Origin: an uncultured Oscillospiraceae bacterium
GTDB taxonomy: Bacteria; Bacillota; Clostridia; Oscillospirales; Oscillospiraceae
Assembly (NCBI GenBank): GCA_934662925.1
Contig: CAKUKL010000019.1
Location: 1 to 13,293, forward strand
Length of the DNA: 13,293 nucleotides
Direction: 5' to 3'
A program made the position numbers and the translations under genes. Numbering within the stretch: position 1 is the first letter of the stretch; each line of letters begins with the position of its first letter. Under the pieces are notes generated by a model that made no database searches, had not been told where the DNA came from, and saw only the letters and a list, made by a program, of their open reading frames with translations. Positions 7,096-12,835 of this stretch are shown one piece after another.

Positions 7096-8322
7096 ATGTC
7101 ACTCATCGTACAAAAATTCGGCGGCTCCTCCGTTGCGGACGCAGAAAAGCTGCGCAACGTTGCCCGCATTATCACTGATACGTACAAGGCGGGGAACAGC
7201 GTGGTGGCGGTGCTGTCCGCCCAAGGAGATACCACCGACGACCTCATTGAAAAGGCGGCGGAACTGAACCCGTCGGCCTCCAAGCGGGAGATGGATATGC
7301 TCCTGTCCACTGGCGAACAGATCTCCTGCGCGCTGTGCGCCATGGCCATCGAGGGCATGGGCTACCCGGTGGTCTCCCTCACCGGCTGGCAGGCGGGCTT
7401 CCGCACCAACTCCGGCTACGGAAACGCCCGCATCAAGCGGGTCAAGAGCGAACGGATCGAGGAGGAGCTGGATAAGCGGCGGATCGTCATCGTCACCGGT
7501 TTTCAGGGCATCAACAAGTCCGCGGACATCACCACGCTGGGCCGGGGCGGGTCGGACACCTCCGCCGTGGCGCTGGCGGCGTCGCTCCACGCGGACCTCT
7601 GCCAGATCTACACCGACGTGGACGGCGTCTATACCGCCGACCCCCGCATGGTCAAGGGGGCCCGCAAGCTCGACGAGATCACCTACGACGAGATGCTGGA
7701 GCTGGCCACGCTGGGCGCGCAGGTGCTCCACAACCGCTCGGTGGAAATGGCCAAGCGATACAACGTCAATCTGGAGGTGCTGTCCAGCTTCTCCGGCAAG
7801 CCCGGTACCAAAGTCAAGGAGGTAGTCAAGACCATGGAAAAATCTCATATCAGCGGCGTCGCCCGCGATAAGAATATTGCCCGTTTCGCTCTGGTGGGTC
7901 TGGAGGACACGCCGGGCATCGCCTTCAAAATTTTCTCTCTGCTGGCCCGGAACAACGTGAACGTGGACATCATCCTTCAGTCTATCGGCCGCAGCGAGAC
8001 CAAGGACATCAGCTTTACCGTCGCCAAGGCGGATATGGAGCTGGCGAAAAAGCTGCTGGAGGATAACCGCGACAGCATTAAGTTCGACCACATTGACGTG
8101 TCCGACAACATTGCCAAGGTGTCTATTGTGGGTGCGGGCATGATCAACAACCCCGGCGTGGCCGCCACCATGTTTGAGGCCCTCTTCAACGCGGGCATCA
8201 ACATCAACATGATCTCCACCAGCGAGATCAAGGTGTCCGTTCTGGTGGACATTAACGACGCAGACCGTGCCGTTCAGGTCATCCACGAGCGGTTCTACGA
8301 CGAGTTCGGCGACGTGCACTGA
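7096..8322 (+). CDS. lysC: Aspartate kinase (alpha subunit), 408 aa
   Basis: Phosphorylates aspartate, the first step to lysine, threonine, methionine and diaminopimelate. The N-terminal kinase domain shows VQKFGGSSVA (5-14), STGEQIS (71-77), GRGGSDTSAVALAA (149-162) and YTDVDGVYTADPR (172-184). Two ACT domains follow (about 264-335 and 341-405); GVAATMFEAL and NINMISTSEIKVSVLV are typical of effector-binding sites in lysine- or threonine-inhibited enzymes. An in-frame ATG at 7066 would add ten residues without a good ribosome site, whereas MSLIVQKFGG at 7096 is the canonical N-terminus and AAGGGA lies nine bases upstream. The total of 408 residues matches class-II aspartokinases, which also make a shorter beta subunit from an internal start; a candidate is listed separately. 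It is the last gene of the operon, 55 bases after hom. Confidence 0.95.
   Translation: MSLIVQKFGGSSVADAEKLRNVARIITDTYKAGNSVVAVLSAQGDTTDDLIEKAAELNPSASKREMDMLLSTGEQISCALCAMAIEGMGYPVVSLTGWQAGFRTNSGYGNARIKRVKSERIEEELDKRRIVIVTGFQGINKSADITTLGRGGSDTSAVALAASLHADLCQIYTDVDGVYTADPRMVKGARKLDEITYDEMLELATLGAQVLHNRSVEMAKRYNVNLEVLSSFSGKPGTKVKEVVKTMEKSHISGVARDKNIARFALVGLEDTPGIAFKIFSLLARNNVNVDIILQSIGRSETKDISFTVAKADMELAKKLLEDNRDSIKFDHIDVSDNIAKVSIVGAGMINNPGVAATMFEALFNAGININMISTSEIKVSVLVDINDADRAVQVIHERFYDEFGDVH
7816..8322 (+). promoter_or_regulatory. Candidate internal translation start for an aspartokinase beta subunit
   Basis: Within lysC, AAGGAGGT (7816-7823), a full anti-16S complement, lies 11 bases from the G of GGAGG to an in-frame ATG at 7834 (Met 247). 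Translation from there would give 162 residues holding just the two ACT domains. Bacillus subtilis aspartokinase II makes a beta subunit of closely similar length from the equivalent position, and Corynebacterium does likewise. The spacing is a little long and the site also encodes conserved residues, so this is a supported candidate, not a proven start. Confidence 0.55.
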
Positions 8323-8341
8323 GCCGACAGCAAAAAAGGAC

Positions 8342-8380
8342 AAAGGCCGGACGAAAGTCCGGCCTTTCATTTGTTTTATT
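8342..8380 (+). terminator. Rho-independent terminator of the pheB-hom-lysC operon
   Basis: AAAGGCCGGAC (8342-8352) pairs perfectly with GTCCGGCCTTT (8357-8367) around a GAAA tetraloop, followed by the T-rich stretch CATTTGTTTTATTT. It starts 20 bases after the lysC stop codon. Confidence 0.85.
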
Positions 8381-8386
8381 TGCGAA

Positions 8387-8414
8387 TTGCCAAGCGGCGC
8401 TTTTCCGCTATAAT
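8387..8414 (+). promoter_or_regulatory. Promoter of the MATE transporter gene
   Basis: TTGCCA (8387-8392) and a perfect TATAAT (8409-8414) are separated by 16 bases. The predicted start near 8420-8422 lies immediately before a terminator-like hairpin and about 52 bases before the MATE start codon. Confidence 0.7.
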
Positions 8415-8425
8415 AATGTCCGCTG

Positions 8426-8454
8426 AGCAAACCGCGTGGACGGTTTGCTTTTTC
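8426..8454 (+). terminator. Terminator-like hairpin in the MATE mRNA leader (possible attenuator)
   Basis: AGCAAACCG (8426-8434) pairs perfectly with CGGTTTGCT (8441-8449) around CGTGGA, and five T in a row (8449-8453) follow. It lies between the promoter and the MATE start codon, so it would be the first structure in the transcript. It could act as an attenuator, as a 5'-protecting stem, or as a backup terminator for the upstream operon. Confidence 0.5.
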
Positions 8455-8473
8455 TACCCAACAGGAAGGCGGG

Positions 8474-9832
8474 ATGCCCGGTATGAAACAAAACGAAGGG
8501 GAGCGTCAGCAGAACATCCTCAAGCTGACATGGCCTATTTTTATTGAGCTGGTGCTCCAGATGCTGGTGGGCAACGCCGACCAGATCATGGTGGGCTGGT
8601 ATGACTCCGACTCCGTCGGCGCCATCGGCAACGCAAACCAGATCACGAACCTGATGCTCATCGTGTTCTCCGTCATCTGCACGGCGGCCATGATCCTTAT
8701 CGCCCAGCACATCGGAGCCAACGCCCTGAGCGAGTTGGGAGAGACGTACACCGTATCTCTGCTGGCCAACGCCATCTTCGGCGCGGTGATCATGGTCATT
8801 CTGTTCCTGCTGTGCCAGCCTATCTATCACCTCATGGGCGTCAACGAGAAGATTTTCAAGGCCACCTGCGACTATACCCGCATCATTTCTGTGGGTATGC
8901 TGCTTCAGGCCATCTACCTGACGTTCAGCGCCTTTTTCCGCAGCAACCAGATGATGAAGGAGAGCATGATCATCTCCGTGGGCGTCAATTTACTGAATAT
9001 CGCGGGCAACGCGGTGTTCATCAACGGGGCCTTCGGCCTGCCCGCCATGGGGGCCGCCGGCGCGGCGCTGGCCAGCGACGTGAGCCGTCTGGTGGGCGTC
9101 ATCGTCATCTGGCGGATGTTCCGGAAGCGGTTCCCCGGGATGCTGTCTGTGAAGTTCCTGCGGCCCTTCCCCATCTGGCAGCTACGGACGCTGCTGAAGA
9201 TCGGTATCCCCACCGGCGGCGAGTCGGTGTCCTATAACGGCAGCCAGCTGGTGCTCCAGACCTTCTGCAATATGCTGCCCATCTACGTGGTGACCACCAA
9301 GGTGTACGCCAATATGTTCGCTATGCTGTCTTACATCTTCGCCTCCGCCATCGGGCAGGCGGCGCAGGTGGTGGTGGCCTACCACATGGGTGCGGGAGAG
9401 CCTGACATCGTGGCGAAAAAGGTGTCCTACACCCTGCGGCGGGCGGTGGTTATCTCCACGTGCGTGTCCGTTCTGCTCTTTGTGTTCGCAAGGCCGGTCT
9501 ACAGCCTGTTCACCAAGGACGCCAACGTGCTGGCCCTGTGTGCCTCCGTCATGCTGGTGGAGATCCCGCTGGAAATGGGCCGGGCGGTGAACATCGTCAT
9601 GTGCCGGAGCCTTCAGGCCTGCGGCGACATCAGGTTCCCCATTACCATCTGCATCATCAGCGCGTGGTCGGTGAGCGTGGGCGGCGGCTTCCTCCTCGGC
9701 ATTGTGCTGGGGTACGGCCTGCCCGGCATCTGGGCCGCGCAGGCGGCGGACGAATGCCTGCGGGCGGTGCTGTTCCTGCTGCGCTGGCGGGGCGGCCAGT
9801 GGCGCACGAAGCGGCTGGTGGCAAAGCATTAA
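8474..9832 (+). CDS. MATE family (multidrug/Na+ or H+ antiport) efflux transporter, 452 aa
   Basis: An integral membrane exporter of the MATE/NorM superfamily (COG0534 type), probably using an ion gradient to expel cationic drugs or metabolites. The N-terminal LTWPIFIELVLQMLVGNADQ is the hallmark first helix with a conserved Pro; GAIGNANQI and a repeat of this pattern in the second half (LLKIGIPTGGESVSYNGSQL, then AIGQAAQVVVAYHMGAGE, about residues 295-312) reflect the two six-helix halves. About twelve hydrophobic segments are visible, and length is normal. AGGAAGG sits only four bases before the ATG at 8474 and 13 before a second in-frame ATG at 8483, so the start may be either. It is monocistronic, with its own promoter and a shared bidirectional terminator against the convergent zinc operon. 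Substrate unknown. Confidence 0.9.
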   Translation: MPGMKQNEGERQQNILKLTWPIFIELVLQMLVGNADQIMVGWYDSDSVGAIGNANQITNLMLIVFSVICTAAMILIAQHIGANALSELGETYTVSLLANAIFGAVIMVILFLLCQPIYHLMGVNEKIFKATCDYTRIISVGMLLQAIYLTFSAFFRSNQMMKESMIISVGVNLLNIAGNAVFINGAFGLPAMGAAGAALASDVSRLVGVIVIWRMFRKRFPGMLSVKFLRPFPIWQLRTLLKIGIPTGGESVSYNGSQLVLQTFCNMLPIYVVTTKVYANMFAMLSYIFASAIGQAAQVVVAYHMGAGEPDIVAKKVSYTLRRAVVISTCVSVLLFVFARPVYSLFTKDANVLALCASVMLVEIPLEMGRAVNIVMCRSLQACGDIRFPITICIISAWSVSVGGGFLLGIVLGYGLPGIWAAQAADECLRAVLFLLRWRGGQWRTKRLVAKH

Positions 9833-9871
9833 AAAACTCCCGGAGTTCTTAGAAACTCCGGGAGCTTTTTT
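9831..9871. terminator. Bidirectional terminator between MATE and znuB genes
   Basis: CTCCCGGAGTT (9837-9847) pairs perfectly with AACTCCGGGAG (9854-9864). A run of A on the left (9831-9836) and of T on the right (9866-9871) makes it competent on both strands. It touches both stop codons: the MATE TAA at 9830-9832 and the znuB TGA (complement of 9871-9873). Confidence 0.9.
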
Positions 9872-10713
9872 CATTTCCGGCGGAAGCAGAAGGTGACGGC
9901 AAACCACGCCGCGAGGTACAGCGTGATGCACGCGCCGGTGGACGAGCCGATGTAGTAGCTGGTCAGCAGTCCGGCGATCCCGGCCACGACGGCGGCCAGA
10001 AGGGCGTACAGGTGGTATTGGAACATGTTCTTTGCAAGGTTCCGGGCGGCGGCCGCCGGGAGCACCAGCAGGGAGTTGATGACCAGCAGACCCACCCAGG
10101 TCATGGACAGGGTGACGACGATGGCTACGGCCACGGAGAACATGGCGTCCTGCCAGAAGATGCTGATGCCCCGGCTGTTGGCAAGGTCCGGGTGGACGGC
10201 GGACAGCATCAGCTTGTTGTAGAACAGCCCCCACAGAGCCAGCACGCCCAGCAGGATGACGGCCAGCACGGCGATCTTCCCCGGCGTGACGGAGAGAATG
10301 TCACCGATGAGGTAGGAGTTGAATTTTGTAAAGGAGCCGCCGCCGAAGGTGGCGATAAAAATGCCCAGCGCCACGGCGGTGGAGGAGAATACGCCGATGA
10401 CGGTGTCGCTGGCAAGGCTTGTCCGCCGCCGGACGGCGGTGAACAGCAAGGCCAGCAGCGCGGCGAAGATCACCGCGCCCCACAGCGGCTCCCCAAGGCC
10501 GCAGATAGCGCCCACGGCCACACCGGTGAAGGCGGAATGGCCCAGCGCGTCGGAAAAGAAGGACATCCGCCGGGTGACCACCATGGTGGACAGAATACCG
10601 AACAGGGGAGAGACCACCAGCAGGGCCAGCAGCGCGTTTTTCATAAAGTACATGGAGCCCTCAGCCGCCCACTCAAAGGGCAGCAGCTCCACGATGGAAT
10701 ACCAGAGATTCAT
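9871..10713 (-). CDS. znuB: Zinc ABC transporter permease (ABC-3 family), 280 aa
   Basis: The membrane channel subunit of a metal importer, expected to work as a dimer with the ATPase and binding protein upstream. About eight hydrophobic segments are visible. Family signatures include LVVSPLFGILSTMVVTRRMS followed by FFSDALGHSAFTGVAVG (about residues 33-68), the conserved cytoplasmic loop that contacts the ATPase, and WVGLLVINSLLVLPAAAARNLAKN in the later part. The length of 280 is typical. The ATG at 10713 overlaps the stop codon of the ATPase gene in an ATGA arrangement, so the two are translationally coupled. The gene ends directly at a bidirectional terminator. The ABC-3 family also includes manganese systems; zinc is favoured by the His-rich binding protein in the same operon. 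Confidence 0.9.
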   Translation of the reverse strand: MNLWYSIVELLPFEWAAEGSMYFMKNALLALLVVSPLFGILSTMVVTRRMSFFSDALGHSAFTGVAVGAICGLGEPLWGAVIFAALLALLFTAVRRRTSLASDTVIGVFSSTAVALGIFIATFGGGSFTKFNSYLIGDILSVTPGKIAVLAVILLGVLALWGLFYNKLMLSAVHPDLANSRGISIFWQDAMFSVAVAIVVTLSMTWVGLLVINSLLVLPAAAARNLAKNMFQYHLYALLAAVVAGIAGLLTSYYIGSSTGACITLYLAAWFAVTFCFRRK

Positions 10714-11504
10714 GCCTGCCCCTCCTTTCGACCGCCGAGATGAAAGACCCGGCGGAATTCCTCACTGCCCAGCACCTCGGCGGGGGTGCCGGAGTACAGC
10801 ACCGTCTCCTTGAGCAGAATGACCTGATCGGAATAGACGCGCAGGGAGTCGAAATCGTGGGTGGACAGGAGGATGGACAGGTCGAATTTCCGCCGCAGCT
10901 CGTCCAGCATGTCCATGAGCTTGGCCGCACCCTCAATGTCCACGCCGGACAGCGGCTCGTCCAGAATAAGGACGTGAGGCAGAGGCTCCAGCGCCATGGA
11001 CAGCAGCACCCGCTGAAGCTCGCCGCCGGATAGGGTGCCCACCCGGCGGTCCAGCAGCTTCGCACCATGGACCCGTTCCAGACAGTTGGATACTTTGCGG
11101 CGCAGGGCCTTCGGCACCGGCAGGCACACCGGCCACCGGGAAATGGAGGCGGCGAACAGATCCAGCACCGTCAGCGGGTCTCCGGGATCGAAGGTCGGGG
11201 ACTGGGGCACATAGCCCACCTTGGGCCGGGCGGGGTGTCCGCCGGAGGTCTCGAAGTGGATGGTGCCCTGATAGGGCTGCTGGCCCAGAATGGCCTTGAA
11301 CAGGGTGGACTTGCCCGCGCCGTTGGGGCCGATGACGGAGACGATCTCCCCGCAGTGGATGTGCAGATTTACGTCGTGGAGCAGCTGCCGTCCGTCCTCC
11401 GCCGTGACGCCCAGATCCGTCAGCCGCAGGCAGCAGGCGTCGTGGCAGTTCTTGGCGTGATGGAAGTAGCAGTCGTGGTGTTCGCAGGAGTGTTCGGGGT
11501 TCAT
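10710..11504 (-). CDS. znuC: Zinc ABC transporter ATP-binding protein with His/Cys-rich N-terminus, 264 aa
   Basis: Powers metal import. The ABC signatures are complete: Walker A GPNGAGKST (59-67), Q-loop in YVPQ (Gln 101), LSGGE signature (158-162), Walker B VLILDEP (178-184) and the switch His 216. The first 25 residues contain five Cys and several His (EHSCEHHDCYFHH, then CHDACC), which could bind metal; HIHCGE just before Walker A adds another His/Cys cluster. The frame remains open upstream to 11879, but the ATG at 11504 follows GGAGG with seven bases spacing and overlaps the znuA stop codon by four bases, so it is the likely start. The stop overlaps the permease start in the same way. 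Zinc specificity is inferred from the operon. Confidence 0.9.
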   Translation of the reverse strand: MNPEHSCEHHDCYFHHAKNCHDACCLRLTDLGVTAEDGRQLLHDVNLHIHCGEIVSVIGPNGAGKSTLFKAILGQQPYQGTIHFETSGGHPARPKVGYVPQSPTFDPGDPLTVLDLFAASISRWPVCLPVPKALRRKVSNCLERVHGAKLLDRRVGTLSGGELQRVLLSMALEPLPHVLILDEPLSGVDIEGAAKLMDMLDELRRKFDLSILLSTHDFDSLRVYSDQVILLKETVLYSGTPAEVLGSEEFRRVFHLGGRKEGQA

Positions 11505-12472
11505 TTCAGCACCTCCGCCAGAGTCGTGATATTTTCGCCCATGAGGGCAAGATAGGTGGCGCGAAGAACCACGTCTGCGCCGCCCTCCGGAGCGTCCGGG
11601 CCGTCCATGAGCATGGAGAGAGTGTCCACGCGGACGCCGGTCTCGCCGGAGACAGCCTTTGCCGCCGCGCCGGAGCCGTTTCGCTCGGTAAAGACCGCAG
11701 GCAGGTTGTATTCCCGCACGAGCTGGGAAGCGGTGAGAATATCCCGTGCGGAAGCGGTGGCGCCGTCCTCTTCCTCCATGGCGAAGAGCAGCTCCAGTCC
11801 GAAGGCGTCGGCAAAATACTGAAAGCCGTCGTGGAAGGTGATGAGATAAGGACAGCTCAGGCCGTCCAGTTGGCCGCACCAGCTGTCATACGCGGCGTTG
11901 AGCGCGTCCGAGACCGCCGTCGCGTTTTCCGTGTACAGTTCCGCGTTTTCGGGGTCTGTGTCGGAAAGGCGCTCCGCGATGAAGCGCGCAGCCTGTGCGG
12001 CGTTCCGGGGATCCATCCAGTAGTGGGGATCATGCTCGTGGTCATGGCCGTGTTCTTCGTGGTTGTGATCCTCGTGATGGTGGCCGCCGTCGCTTTCCAG
12101 CAGGTCGACCGCAGCGGAGCAGTCGGCGATGATGTCCGCATCCAGCTGATCGACTACCTCGTCCAGAAATTCTTCCAGCCCCGCGCCGTTGAGCAGCAGG
12201 AGATCCGCCTGCTCCAGCCGACGCATGTCGGACACTGTGAGGGTGTAGTCGTGGAGACAGCTCACCTCGCCGGTGTTCAGGCGGCTCACCTCCACGCCGT
12301 CCGCTCCGGCGGATACCGCGCTGGTCAGCGCGTACAGCGGGTAGGTGGACGTCACTACGCGGACGCCGCCGTGCTCTGTCTGCGTTGCTGCCGCGCAGCC
12401 GCTGCAGATCAGCGCCAGTGCCGCAGCGAGAATCAGGCCGAGCAGTTTTTTGATTGAAAAACGTACTGTCAA
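11501..12472 (-). CDS. znuA: Zinc-binding lipoprotein of ABC transporter (ZnuA-like, cluster A-I), 323 aa
   Basis: Captures zinc outside the membrane and delivers it to the permease. A signal sequence (KKLLGLILAAALALICSGC) ends at a probable lipidated Cys 26; having Cys rather than Leu at position -3 is a weak lipobox. Ligand positions fit the family: LHDYTLT (His 74), DPHYWMDP (His 150), ITFHDGF (His 214) and FTERN (Glu 263, where Asp or Glu occurs in relatives). Between residues 130 and 150 lies a His/Asp/Glu-rich loop, characteristic of zinc-specific rather than manganese-specific members. The start is a TTG with AAAGGA eight bases upstream; no in-frame ATG or GTG lies near the signal sequence. 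First gene of the operon. Regulation by a Zur-type repressor is expected from relatives, but I could not identify a convincing operator. Confidence 0.92.
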   Translation of the reverse strand: MTVRFSIKKLLGLILAAALALICSGCAAATQTEHGGVRVVTSTYPLYALTSAVSAGADGVEVSRLNTGEVSCLHDYTLTVSDMRRLEQADLLLLNGAGLEEFLDEVVDQLDADIIADCSAAVDLLESDGGHHHEDHNHEEHGHDHEHDPHYWMDPRNAAQAARFIAERLSDTDPENAELYTENATAVSDALNAAYDSWCGQLDGLSCPYLITFHDGFQYFADAFGLELLFAMEEEDGATASARDILTASQLVREYNLPAVFTERNGSGAAAKAVSGETGVRVDTLSMLMDGPDAPEGGADVVLRATYLALMGENITTLAEVLK

Positions 12473-12508
12473 GGGAATAGTCCTTTCTGTGTAGAAATCT
12501 AAAATATT

Positions 12509-12537
12509 ATTATAACCGAAACGGGGGAGAAAAGCAA
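12509..12537 (-). promoter_or_regulatory. Promoter of the znuACB operon
   Basis: On the minus strand, TTGCTT (12532-12537) and a perfect TATAAT (12509-12514) are 17 bases apart. The predicted start near 12502 gives a leader of about 30 bases containing AAAGGA ahead of the TTG start. The region around the -10 is AT-rich, but no clear palindromic metal-repressor site is seen. Confidence 0.7.
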
Positions 12538-12580
12538 ACCGCAGGTTTCAAATGCGCCCTGAAAATTTGCGGGACTCTAT

Positions 12581-12631
12581 ATCAAAGAAAAGCCCGCGGC
12601 GGCATCAAAACGATGCCACCGCGGACTTTTT
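12581..12631 (-). terminator. Rho-independent terminator of the aconitase-like gene
   Basis: Sixteen-base arms (12591-12606 and 12612-12627) around a five-base loop pair fully on the minus-strand RNA if two G-U wobbles are allowed, and TTTTCTTT follows. On the plus strand the same two positions are mismatches, so the minus direction is favoured. It lies about 10 bases beyond the stop codon of the duplicated gene end at 12642 and protects the znuA promoter from read-through. Confidence 0.8.
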
Positions 12632-12641
12632 GGTGCAAAAA

Positions 12642-12690
12642 TCATTCCGCATAATAGTTGATCAGGCAGCCAGCGAGGATGATATCCCGC
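12642..12690 (-). pseudogene. Detached duplicate of the 3' end of the aconitase-like gene
   Basis: Minus-strand reading gives RDIILAGCLINYYAE and a stop, nearly the same as RDIILAGCLINYYAK at the end of the neighbouring gene (12836-12889). Positions 12666-12690 are identical to 12860-12884 (25 of 25); the remaining codons toward the stop differ almost only silently. It lies 194 bp away and directly next to the terminator, so it is probably the original gene end, cut off when the intervening DNA was inserted or duplicated. No start codon or ribosome site precedes it. Confidence 0.75.
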
Positions 12691-12835
12691 GCCCCATGCG
12701 TCGGGCCGCGTGGGGGCCCCGGATCAGAGATGAACAGCCGGAAGTGAATTCCGTCTGTTCCAAGGTTTTGCGGAGCAAAACGCTTGTGCGCGCAGAGCGC
12801 GTCCCACCTGCGGTGGGTCCCGGAGCGGGATATTA
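12691..12835 (-). repeat. Hairpin-cluster element between the two copies of the gene end
   Basis: No gene is supported here. A string of short perfect or near-perfect hairpins covers 12732-12829: GAACAG/CTGTTC with inner CGGAA/TTCCG (12732-12760), GTTTTGC/GCAAAAC with GGA loop (12765-12781), CGCGC/GCGCG with AGA loop (12789-12801), CCCACC/GGTGGG (12803-12817) and CCCG/CGGG (12819-12829). ATATCCCGC at 12682-12690 and GCGGGATAT at 12825-12833 form inverted ends. The blocks TTCCAA, GCGGAGC, GCAG-GCG and CGTCCC recur in order at 1736-1797. It could be a small non-autonomous mobile element, a remnant of an excised island, or a structured RNA. Confidence 0.55.

Noticed and set aside
10710..11879. 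A longer ATPase starting at 11879 on the minus strand
   Set aside because: The extra 125 residues lie out of frame over znuA and look random; the ATG at 11504 has GGAGG and the standard four-base overlap.
12480..12540. Zur/Fur-type operator at the znuA promoter
   Set aside because: The region is AT-rich with partial symmetry (AATATT), but no palindrome close enough to a known Zur box to call.
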